Assembly: GCF_000378385.1 (NCBI RefSeq)
Contig: NZ_KB899659.1
Coordinates: forward strand, 275,418-339,417
Reading direction: 5' to 3'
Length of the DNA: 64,000 nt
Origin: Paenibacillus daejeonensis DSM 15491
GTDB taxonomy: Bacteria > Bacillota > Bacilli > Paenibacillales > Paenibacillaceae
The position numbers and the translations under genes were made by a program. Positions 16,600 through 24,715 of this stretch are shown piece after piece (the stretch's first letter is position 1; each line of letters starts with the position of its first letter). The notes under the pieces are model-generated. The model did no database searches and was not told the DNA's origin. It was given only the letters and a program-made list of their open reading frames with translations.

Positions 16600-18423
16600 C
16601 TATACAGGCTGTTCTTCCAGATGCAAGCCTATGTCCTGGTAAATCGTGCGTTCCAGGTATTCATGCAGATAATATCGCGAGCGTACGAAGTGGTCGGCCA
16701 TTTCTGGCGTCTGGTACAACTCCAGTAGCGCCTGCATGCGGGGTTTGGTCTGTTCGCGCTTTCTCCGGTTACGCTGATAGTTGTTCAGCAAGGAGCGCCA
16801 TTCGGCCGAATCGCCCGGGAAGAGCTCCCAGCGGTAGAGATACTTATGAATAGCACGGGAGCGGTCGGTTGCCACTTCATACGCATGCATGACATCAATC
16901 AGCTCAGCTTCCTCCCGGTGACGCTGTACATGATCCAACACTTTCCAGATTGAATCATAATAATCTTCGATACGATAGCGTCCCAGTTCCTTCTCCAGCG
17001 TCTCCTGCGGGATGCCGTGGAAGACGCCCATAAACCTCGTCATAAAGCTGTTCGTATCTGCCTTGCGATTCCAACTGAGCTCTGCATGCAGTAGCATAGG
17101 GTACCAGGTTGACTCGAAGATCCCATAAGGCACACCCAGGCTGAACGGACCGGTCCAGTTGGTGCCAACAATACAGTCCAGATCGAGCGTCTCCGATACC
17201 TCTGCCCATTGCACCAGATTGTCAACGCGGTTCACCAGTACCGGATAATTCTGATGCTCGGCCCAGTCGAAGCTCCGGACAGACGGCCCGCCCATCACCT
17301 GGATGCCAAGTCGGCGGAACTTGTCGGTCAGCTGGCTCACATCACGGACAATGTTGCGCCCGTTATAAATCCAGATCATGGCCGCACTGCGGCGGTCCAG
17401 ACGCTCCAGCTCCTCCGCTGGACATTTGTCCAACATGTCATGCCAGAAAATAGGCGTCTTCCCTCTGGCAGCAACAAAACCAATCAGCTGATTAAGAAAT
17501 GCGATGAACGCCCGCTCCCGAATCCCGTCAAAGCGCTCGATACATACCGGGCATTCGCACAGGCTGTAGACCTCATCGCAGCCCAGATGCACATAACGGG
17601 CATCGGGATGGCGGTTTATTATTTCCTCCAACAACCCCGTGACCAGCTCATACGAGGCCGCTTGTGAAGGGCACAGCTCCCCTGTGGACGTCTCCGTTTC
17701 CCTCAAATGCTTGTACTGATCGTAGCGTAACACATATTCAAGATGTCCGAAGCTCTGCTGCAGCGGAATCACCTCGATGTAATATTCATGAGCCGTCTCC
17801 AGTAGCTCAGCCAGCTGTGCCGACGTCAATGCATGCTTCGGATGCACCAGCTCGGGGTACGACTGAAACGGAAATTTGTCTTCATACTCCACCAGCAGGC
17901 CGTTGATCTTGGTACGGGCAAACTCGGACAGGTAACTGATTAAGCGTTCGGGGCGTGAGTGAGTCTGGCGCAGATCATAATTCATACAGCGCAGCGCGGT
18001 GTCCGGCCAATCCGTGACCGTCAGCGGCGGCACACCGCCCTCCGTGCCCAGTTCAAGCAGCTGCAACAGCGTCTGAAGTCCGTAGAACAGACCCGCCGGG
18101 CCAGCGGATACAATACTAGCCTGTGCGGCCGTAATGTCCAGCCGATACCCCTCAGGCTGTCCTGCTGGATGTGGAGGCAGCGAGTCATCACCCGCTGCTT
18201 TTTCCACTTGATAAGCCGCTCCGTTTATGACCAGCTGCCAGCCGGAAGCACTCCGGTTCTCCTCCAGTTCCAATGCAGGAAACGCACGTGCCAGATGGCG
18301 CGAGAGCCGGGGATCGTCATGCTCCATAGCCAACCTGACTTGGGGGCGCTGGGGCAGCTGAAAACTATCACCTGTTCCATCGCTTAGATTCAACTGCCTT
18401 GGTTGAGGGATTAAAGAGATCAT
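16600..18423 (-). CDS. Glycoside hydrolase family 20 (beta-N-acetylhexosaminidase-like)
   Basis: A 607-residue enzyme without a signal peptide, so probably cytosolic. The N-terminal GH20b-like domain (about 1-140) is followed by the GH20 barrel. MNYDLRQTHSRPERL opens the barrel, and HLGCDEVYSLCECPVC carries the catalytic Asp-Glu pair. WHDMLDKCP and the C-terminal helices follow. GH20 enzymes remove terminal GlcNAc or GalNAc by substrate-assisted catalysis. This is the last gene of an operon with a secreted GH18-like protein and an ABC importer, so it probably trims imported chito- or hexosamine oligosaccharides. GAGGAGG lies six bases upstream of the ATG. Confidence 0.9.
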   Translation of the reverse strand: MISLIPQPRQLNLSDGTGDSFQLPQRPQVRLAMEHDDPRLSRHLARAFPALELEENRSASGWQLVINGAAYQVEKAAGDDSLPPHPAGQPEGYRLDITAAQASIVSAGPAGLFYGLQTLLQLLELGTEGGVPPLTVTDWPDTALRCMNYDLRQTHSRPERLISYLSEFARTKINGLLVEYEDKFPFQSYPELVHPKHALTSAQLAELLETAHEYYIEVIPLQQSFGHLEYVLRYDQYKHLRETETSTGELCPSQAASYELVTGLLEEIINRHPDARYVHLGCDEVYSLCECPVCIERFDGIRERAFIAFLNQLIGFVAARGKTPIFWHDMLDKCPAEELERLDRRSAAMIWIYNGRNIVRDVSQLTDKFRRLGIQVMGGPSVRSFDWAEHQNYPVLVNRVDNLVQWAEVSETLDLDCIVGTNWTGPFSLGVPYGIFESTWYPMLLHAELSWNRKADTNSFMTRFMGVFHGIPQETLEKELGRYRIEDYYDSIWKVLDHVQRHREEAELIDVMHAYEVATDRSRAIHKYLYRWELFPGDSAEWRSLLNNYQRNRRKREQTKPRMQALLELYQTPEMADHFVRSRYYLHEYLERTIYQDIGLHLEEQPV

Positions 18424-18459
18424 GGTTTACCTCCTCATGTTGTATAGTGCGTTAGAAAG

Positions 18460-20796
18460 CTATTGGTCATAGGCACTGGCATAATAGTAACCTGGGAAGC
18501 CAATTCTTCTCGGTTCGAAACCTGCATGCAAATGCGACGCCAGATCCTCTGATGCAAATGTAATGCTGCCTGAAGCATCGGTTGTCCCTTGCATGTAACG
18601 GCCGCCAGCAAACGTAAACCGGCCTTCGGCAAGCGCACCGGGCAGTGCGGCTCCCGTGTCATAATCGACAACCGTCAGCGTTGCTCTGAACTTGCCGGAG
18701 CTGTAGCTCATATTCAGATCCTTCACAATCAGCGGTTGCAAATGCGTATTGCCTGTCGTTGCCGTTACCTCTGCCGAAGCCGGGCCGATATTGCCCTGCA
18801 GGTCTCGGGCGGCTATTCGGTAGTAATAGGTGGTATCGGGCAGCAGTCCCTTGTCCTGATAGGTCTGACTACGAGATAGACCCGCGATGTTGGATGCACT
18901 GGGCACAAACCCCGGAGACTCGCTGCGGTACACAATGTACCGGTCGACCTCGGTGTTGTCAGTGGCCATACCATAGCGCAGGTTCACCGTCTGGTAGTCG
19001 AGAGCCGCCGCTGTTGGCGTACCGGACACCGCAGATGGCGGAGTTGTATCTGCCGGCGGCTCCCAGCCGTAACCGCCAGCGCCCCAATACGCGGGCAGCA
19101 TCCGATACGAGTCATAGTGATGAACAGCAATCCCTCCAAATGCCGGGCTCGGATCAAAGGCGGTGTACACCTTATCTAGTTCCGTTTCCATATGAAGTCG
19201 GCCTTCCTCCCAGAAGGTGATCGTCTCCGGATCGCCGCTGTTGGCAATATCCAGCGTCTCCACACCGACGACGACTGAGCCCGGTTTGCCGATCAGCTCG
19301 GCATAAGCGATTTCTCCAACTGCGCCAGCAATAATACCGGCCGTACCATCTGCAGTATCACGATAGTCCATGATCGAGATGTAATCCGAGATGTCCTGGA
19401 TGTGCTCAGACAACCATTTGGTTTCCCCGTTCCAAGTAATGTCTGCGCCTTGATCCGAGGTGTCGTACCATTTCGGTATGGCAGGACCAAACGGCAGATT
19501 GATGCCTGCGGCGTCCCGGCGGTCGATCAATTTTTGCAAGCCATTCAAATACTCGATCTGCAAGAACTTGCTGCTGTCCTTGAAATCGGGCGAAATATAA
19601 GGCTCGATATCCACATTGATGCCGTCAAAGCGCTCATTAGGGGCAACCGCCAAATTATAATTGACGATCTGCTCCATCTCTCGAACTGCATGATGGTGAT
19701 AACGCTCATAAGCCCCCATATATGCTGGAGACGTACCACCTGCAACAAGGGCATGCACTTGCAGATTCCGGGCATGTGCCCACCGCATGAATGACTTGAG
19801 CTGCTCCACCTGCTCTTCCAGCGCCCGATGCCCCGCATAGCTTCCTACAGCCAGATATAGGGTAGTCACAGGAGCACTATCAAAGGTTGTATCTCCAATG
19901 AAACTCTCCAATACGGCCCTCGATCCGCTGTTCAGCAGCAGCTTGTAGCTCTCCGGCTCCCAGATCCACATGGCCCGGTCCTGACCAGGCATGACGAAAG
20001 GTTCAACTGTGCCGGTGCCTACCTTCGCATAGACGGTTGGACTATAGCCATAACGGCCCGGCGCATTCGTCGCCCGGGCCTCCAGGCTGAAGGTGCGGTT
20101 CCCGAGACCGGCTGTATTCCAGGCGTACGTGTAGGTTCCAGCTCCACTAGTGACAACTGGCTGCCAGGCACCACGGTTAATACGAACCTGCACCAGATTC
20201 ACCGTCGTCACCGACTGTACATCGATTGCGATGTGCACCTGTCCGCTGAGCGACACGCCTTCGGCTGGACTCGTAATCGTAACAACCGGTGCAGTCGCAG
20301 CTGCATTCGTGACGTTCAGCTCGGCCTTTTCACTCCACACACCATACCGGGTTGTCGTATCGAGCCCTCTCGCGACCAGCTCCACATTCCCGTGTCGTCC
20401 AGATGTGTCGAGTGAGTACGACCAAGTGCCGGTATCCACACCTGTTGGTGTGAGCTGCGGCTCAACCTGCTCCGTTCCGTTGATATAGAGACGAATATCA
20501 TACGCGTTGCTATACGTACCACTGACCAATACCGGCCCTCCAGTGGCTGTATCACCATTGGATGGACTGTCCAGTGTAAGTGAAGCTGCTGCTTGCGCCG
20601 GTGCAGGCAGCACCAGCAGTAAAGGGGAGCAGAGAAGCACTAGCATGGCTACGATCAAGGTGAGACGGCTACGCCGTCCTTTGGCGGCGTTGTCAGTTTC
20701 ATTCCAGTGAAATGTAAGCCAAGTAGATGAGAAATCATATCCTTTCTTATATTTCAAGCTGACACTTGGATAGCTGCGAACCTTGACGAACATCAT
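18460..20796 (-). CDS. Secreted multidomain GH18-like protein with Ig-like and FN3 domains
   Basis: A 778-residue exported protein. A long basic N region (about 45 residues) precedes the signal helix (46-64) and an AQA cleavage site near 69. Two Ig-like modules follow (about 72-165 and 168-260), then a barrel domain (about 272-580) containing FDGINVDIEPY at 390-400, close to the GH18 catalytic pattern DGxxxDxE. An FN3 domain (about 590-690, TYYYRIAARD) and a C-terminal beta module come last. It probably acts on an external glycan such as chitin, feeding oligomers to the neighbouring ABC importer. The family assignment of the barrel is tentative. AGAGGATG precedes the start. Confidence 0.75.
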   Translation of the reverse strand: MMFVKVRSYPSVSLKYKKGYDFSSTWLTFHWNETDNAAKGRRSRLTLIVAMLVLLCSPLLLVLPAPAQAAASLTLDSPSNGDTATGGPVLVSGTYSNAYDIRLYINGTEQVEPQLTPTGVDTGTWSYSLDTSGRHGNVELVARGLDTTTRYGVWSEKAELNVTNAAATAPVVTITSPAEGVSLSGQVHIAIDVQSVTTVNLVQVRINRGAWQPVVTSGAGTYTYAWNTAGLGNRTFSLEARATNAPGRYGYSPTVYAKVGTGTVEPFVMPGQDRAMWIWEPESYKLLLNSGSRAVLESFIGDTTFDSAPVTTLYLAVGSYAGHRALEEQVEQLKSFMRWAHARNLQVHALVAGGTSPAYMGAYERYHHHAVREMEQIVNYNLAVAPNERFDGINVDIEPYISPDFKDSSKFLQIEYLNGLQKLIDRRDAAGINLPFGPAIPKWYDTSDQGADITWNGETKWLSEHIQDISDYISIMDYRDTADGTAGIIAGAVGEIAYAELIGKPGSVVVGVETLDIANSGDPETITFWEEGRLHMETELDKVYTAFDPSPAFGGIAVHHYDSYRMLPAYWGAGGYGWEPPADTTPPSAVSGTPTAAALDYQTVNLRYGMATDNTEVDRYIVYRSESPGFVPSASNIAGLSRSQTYQDKGLLPDTTYYYRIAARDLQGNIGPASAEVTATTGNTHLQPLIVKDLNMSYSSGKFRATLTVVDYDTGAALPGALAEGRFTFAGGRYMQGTTDASGSITFASEDLASHLHAGFEPRRIGFPGYYYASAYDQ

Positions 20797-20843
20797 GAAT
20801 CATCCTCTCGTTCATGGTATGCTTCCACAGGCTCAATACATGG

Positions 20844-20868
20844 GTACCCTCCGCCAAGCGGAGGGTAC
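20844..20868. other. Intercistronic stem-loop after solute-binding protein gene
   Basis: A perfect 11-bp stem (GTACCCTCCGC with GCGGAGGGTAC, loop CAA) lies between the solute-binding protein gene and the secreted hydrolase gene. No T-run follows on the transcribed strand. It probably protects the upstream mRNA from 3' decay and sets the high level of binding protein. Confidence 0.65.
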
Positions 20869-20881
20869 TTGGATAGCAGAA

Positions 20882-22465
20882 TCAGTTCACCTTCAATTCG
20901 ACGTTCTGCAACCTTTCGTAGGCAGTTTTGTAGGTTTCCAACAGTTTCGGCACGCCGAGATTCTCCAGCTCGGCAACATATTTGTCCCACTCCGCTAGGT
21001 CACGGGAGCCGGTCACGAACTTGGCAAAGCTCTCGTCCCGGTGCTTCTTGATCGCTTGACCGGTGAGTGAGATGACCTCATTCTCTTCCTCCGTGAACGC
21101 CGGACGCGGCTGCATATTGTCGGGATCATATTTGGCCGCTTCCGTATAGGCTCGCTGCAGGTCCTCGGAGAACAAGGACAGGTGGGCATTATAATCGATC
21201 CAGGTGTAGGTGCCGCTCGTTTGCAGACCAGTTTGCTTGCGCATTTCTGTCACATCCGTGAATTCCGGCTTGAACTTGTACGTGTCGCCTTCTTTTTCGA
21301 ATGTCTCTCCCTCTACGCCCCAGCTTGTCATGATACGCCCCTCTTCAGAGTAGAAGAAATCCATATACTGCATAATGTCTTCAATCTGCTTGGACGTAGA
21401 GGCTACGGTCAACCCGCCTTCCATATAGTGAAGATAAGGGTTATGCTGCTCGACGCCTGACACGCCTGCAGGCGGTGCCATGAATTGCATGTTGTAGTTC
21501 GGCTCATCCTTTTGCATTGCATTGTTGAAGAAGTCGACGCGGCTAATATAATCAATCGTTACGAACGCTTGGCTGGTCGACATCATGTCCTGCCATTGCT
21601 TGGTCTGCAGCGACAGGAAGTCCGGCGGGATCAGACCCTCATCATAAAATTTCTTCCACATCGTAACCAGCTCTTTATAGTTATCCTGAACCGGACCATA
21701 GAGCCACTCGCCTGCATCAAAATCATAATACGCACCTTCGCCAATGCCATAGTTAACGGCCAGATTGATATTCATCTCATCTGGAATCTGACCGTAGCGG
21801 AGCGAGAGCGGATACGTGTGAGGGTATTTGGCTTTTAGTGTCTTGAGCGCGTCGTAGAGCTCATCAAACGTAGCCGGCGCCTCCAATCCCTCTGCCTCGA
21901 AGATGTCCTGACGGTAAAGCCAAATCATCCGGTTCGTTTCACCAAAGCCCTGGTTAGGGAACATGTACATCTTGCCTTCTGCTGACAATGCAGCCTTGGC
22001 TTCATCAGGATACTCTGCCATCCAGGCGGTTAGGTTCGGCATCTGATCGACATACTCGAGAATATCCACCAGAGCCCCTTGCTGACCAAACTTGTTGGAC
22101 TCGCGGCGGTTCGGCATGTACATCAGATCGGGTAAATTGTTCGATGCAATGGCCAGGTTAAGCGATTCACCCAGCTTGCCTGAAGGCGTCTGCACGTCCA
22201 GTGTGACGCCCGTCTGATCTTTGAGCCATGTCCAGAATGGCCAGTCTTCGGTATATGGGAATGTAGCATTGTTATCGAGCAGCGCTGTAAACGTCTTGCT
22301 GGGCAGCTCCGCCTGCTCTGTCTGCTCATTCGTTGACTCCGGCGTGTTGCCCTCCCCTGCCGTTCCCGGTGTTGGGACATTGGTGTTGCCGTTTCCCGAG
22401 GTACAACCAGCCAGCAAGGCAACAGATAGCAGACCGGTCATCATCATTGCGTAAGGTTTTTTCAT
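20882..22465 (-). CDS. Extracellular solute-binding lipoprotein (LplA-type sugar ABC importer)
   Basis: A 527-residue lipoprotein. The lipobox is VALLAGCTSG (Cys about residue 21), followed by a Gly/Thr/Asn/Glu-rich linker and a large two-lobed binding domain of the kind paired with LplB/LplC (YtcP/YteP) permeases. Typical strings are YTEDWPFWTWLKDQTGV, LIPPDFLSLQTKQWQDMM and EGRIMTSWGVEGETFEKEGD. It captures an oligosaccharide outside the cell; context (GH20, GH18-like) points to an N-acetylhexosamine oligomer. It is the third gene of the minus-strand operon. An intercistronic hairpin follows, and another imperfect hairpin (CCCGGCGA near 22505 with TCGCCGGG near 22547) precedes it. Confidence 0.93.
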   Translation of the reverse strand: MKKPYAMMMTGLLSVALLAGCTSGNGNTNVPTPGTAGEGNTPESTNEQTEQAELPSKTFTALLDNNATFPYTEDWPFWTWLKDQTGVTLDVQTPSGKLGESLNLAIASNNLPDLMYMPNRRESNKFGQQGALVDILEYVDQMPNLTAWMAEYPDEAKAALSAEGKMYMFPNQGFGETNRMIWLYRQDIFEAEGLEAPATFDELYDALKTLKAKYPHTYPLSLRYGQIPDEMNINLAVNYGIGEGAYYDFDAGEWLYGPVQDNYKELVTMWKKFYDEGLIPPDFLSLQTKQWQDMMSTSQAFVTIDYISRVDFFNNAMQKDEPNYNMQFMAPPAGVSGVEQHNPYLHYMEGGLTVASTSKQIEDIMQYMDFFYSEEGRIMTSWGVEGETFEKEGDTYKFKPEFTDVTEMRKQTGLQTSGTYTWIDYNAHLSLFSEDLQRAYTEAAKYDPDNMQPRPAFTEEENEVISLTGQAIKKHRDESFAKFVTGSRDLAEWDKYVAELENLGVPKLLETYKTAYERLQNVELKVN

Positions 22466-22566
22466 TGCTTTCTTCTCTCCCTTTACGTATTGTGGACAGC
22501 ATAACCCGGCGAGCCTCCAACGGACAAGCAGGCAGGTGTTCGCCGGGGCGGGCCGTCAAGATGTAA

Positions 22567-23433
22567 TCATCCCTTGACGGCGCCAATCATGGCCCCCTTT
22601 ACAAAATACTTCTGAATAAACGGATACACGATGAGGATCGGCAGCGTCGATACCATGATGGTGGCAAACTTCAGCGACTCCTCGACGATCTGGTTATCAC
22701 CTCCAATCCGTGTGACATCACCGGAGCTGACACTTCCGGCCAGGACCAGATTGCGCAGCAGCACCTGCAGCGGGAACATATCCTGCGATCGCAGATACAG
22801 CAGCGGGAATATGAAATTGTTCCACAGTCCGACCGCGTAGAACAGCGCGATCGTGGCGAATGACGCTTTGGACAGGGGAACGATGATCCGCAAGAAAATA
22901 CCAATATCATTGAGTCCATCCATTCGGCCAGATTCCTCAAGCTCTCTGGGAATACCCGAGAAGAACGTCCGCATGAGAATCAGATTCCAGGTGCTGACGG
23001 CACCGGGGAGCACCATCCCCCACAAGGTATCGACCAGACCCAAGGAACGAACGACCAGAAAGGTTGGAATCATGCCACCGCTGAAGAACATGGTAAACAC
23101 AATAATCATGGTCAACGGGGTGCGGAACGCCATATTCGGTCGCGACAGCGCATAAGCACCCATGGAGGTGACGACCATTGCAATTAGCGTACCAAGTACC
23201 GTATAGACCAACGTGTTCTTGTATGCGGTCCAAATTTTCGGATCACCCAGAACAATCTCATACATCTTGAAATTCAATCCCTTGGGAAAGATGGATACCT
23301 GATTCCGCATGACATAGACATCGCCGCTAAGCGATACCGCCAGCATATGGACAAAGGGATAGAGTGTAATCACCACTACGATTAGCAAAACAATGGTGCT
23401 AAAGATTTGAAACAAACTGAGCTTTTTGAACAT
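22567..23433 (-). CDS. Carbohydrate ABC transporter permease (LplC/YtcP type)
   Basis: A 288-residue inner-membrane permease with six predicted helices. The MetI-family EAA loop appears as EESGRMDGLNDIGIFLRIIVPLSKA, and the C terminus FVKGAMIGAVKG is characteristic of the LplC group. The start at 23433 has GGGGGAGAGG upstream; a 22-codon extension has no ribosome site and is Arg-rich, so it was rejected. It works with the permease encoded just upstream and the binding protein downstream. No ATPase gene is present, which is normal for this class because an MsmX-type shared ATPase encoded elsewhere is used. Confidence 0.93.
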   Translation of the reverse strand: MFKKLSLFQIFSTIVLLIVVVITLYPFVHMLAVSLSGDVYVMRNQVSIFPKGLNFKMYEIVLGDPKIWTAYKNTLVYTVLGTLIAMVVTSMGAYALSRPNMAFRTPLTMIIVFTMFFSGGMIPTFLVVRSLGLVDTLWGMVLPGAVSTWNLILMRTFFSGIPRELEESGRMDGLNDIGIFLRIIVPLSKASFATIALFYAVGLWNNFIFPLLYLRSQDMFPLQVLLRNLVLAGSVSSGDVTRIGGDNQIVEESLKFATIMVSTLPILIVYPFIQKYFVKGAMIGAVKG

Positions 23434-23452
23434 GCGCCTCTCCCCCTTTCTT

Positions 23453-24418
23453 CTACCACAGGCTCGTCTCGCTGACCTTGCGGCTGATCTGGTTGGCACT
23501 ATAAATAAAGATCAGGCTGATAATGCCCATGAACAAATCGATTGACGCACCGTAGCTGAAATTGCCCTGCTCCATCCCTACCCGATAGACATAGGTGCTG
23601 ATGATATCCGCCGTCTCATAGATGGCGGGATTCTGCATCAGGAACACTTTCTCAAAGCCGATCTCCAGCACTTTACCAATGTTCAAAATAAGGGTGATCA
23701 CGATCGCAGGAGAAATTCCGGGCAGCGTCACATGCCACAGCTTGCGCATCCGGCTGGCTCCATCAATGCTCGCTGCCTCATACAGTCGCGGGTCGACTGC
23801 CGTCAGGGCAGCCAGGTAAATAATCGTCTCCCACCCGATATGCTGCCAGATCTCGGAGAGCACGTAGACGCTGCGGAACATCTCTGGCTTCATCATGAAA
23901 TTAATCGGTTCGAATCCCAGCGAGACAATGATGTTGTTAATCAATCCACCCGAAGGGGACAGGAACATGATCGCCATACTGGCCACGATGACATTGGAGA
24001 TAAAATGCGGCAGATAGCTGACCGTCTGTACGAATCGTTTGAAGACAGCATTCTTTAGTTCATTAAGCAGCAGAGCCAGAATGATCGGCGCCGGGAAGCC
24101 AAAAACCAGCTTATAGAGACCCAGTAGGAATGTGTTCTTCATCAATAAAAAGAAATCGGGATTCTCCAAAAACATCCTGTAATACTTGAACCCCACCCAT
24201 TTGCTATCCCACATGCCTCTGAAAAGATTGTAATCTTTGAAAGTAATGATCAGGCCGAACATCGGAAGATAGCGGAAGATGATGAAGTACAATAGACAGG
24301 GCAGGAACAGCAGCCACAAATATTTGTTGTTGTGCCACAGCCTGGCCCACTTTGACCTCCGGACTGGATTCACATTCCCCTTCCCTGCGATGTTAGGTGT
24401 TGAGCTTACTTGCGCCAT
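23453..24418 (-). CDS. Carbohydrate ABC transporter permease (LplB/YteP type)
   Basis: A 321-residue permease, the first gene of the operon. Its first helix follows KYLWLLFLPCLLYFIIFRYLPMFG, typical for the LplB group. The EAA loop is LYEAASIDGASRMRKLWHVTLPGI, and the C terminus ANQISRKVSETSLW also fits. I prefer ATG 24418 because GAGGAG is eight bases upstream; ATG 24424, two codons earlier, is only two bases from it. The divergent AraC-type sensor-regulator gene at 24716 very likely controls this operon. Confidence 0.93.
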   Translation of the reverse strand: MAQVSSTPNIAGKGNVNPVRRSKWARLWHNNKYLWLLFLPCLLYFIIFRYLPMFGLIITFKDYNLFRGMWDSKWVGFKYYRMFLENPDFFLLMKNTFLLGLYKLVFGFPAPIILALLLNELKNAVFKRFVQTVSYLPHFISNVIVASMAIMFLSPSGGLINNIIVSLGFEPINFMMKPEMFRSVYVLSEIWQHIGWETIIYLAALTAVDPRLYEAASIDGASRMRKLWHVTLPGISPAIVITLILNIGKVLEIGFEKVFLMQNPAIYETADIISTYVYRVGMEQGNFSYGASIDLFMGIISLIFIYSANQISRKVSETSLW

Positions 24419-24587
24419 ACGCATGTCTCCTCGTCGTAGTTAATCGTCCTGTGTCCGTCTGACGGCGGAGGACCTTGTGAGCTGAGTATACCCGGCGCTG
24501 CAGGCAAAAATAAATCGCCACCTTGCGGGATACGTACGCAAATGGGCGATTCTCGCAAAGATGTAGATGGATGATGAAAAGTGCATA

Positions 24588-24617
24588 TTGTCTCCGGCAC
24601 GCCCCGGAGGCTATGAT
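24588..24617 (+). promoter_or_regulatory. Probable promoter of the AraC-type regulator gene
   Basis: TTGTCT (24588-24593) and TATGAT (24612-24617) are 18 bases apart, about 100 bases upstream of the regulator start. The 290-base divergent gap must also hold the importer promoter, which I could not place. Confidence 0.45.
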
Positions 24618-24715
24618 ATACTTAATGGAAGCGATCCAACATCATGTCAATAAATATGTCGCGGGATTCTACATCTACCAGACGATCCGCCACTGACCCG
24701 GGAGGTATCACATCC

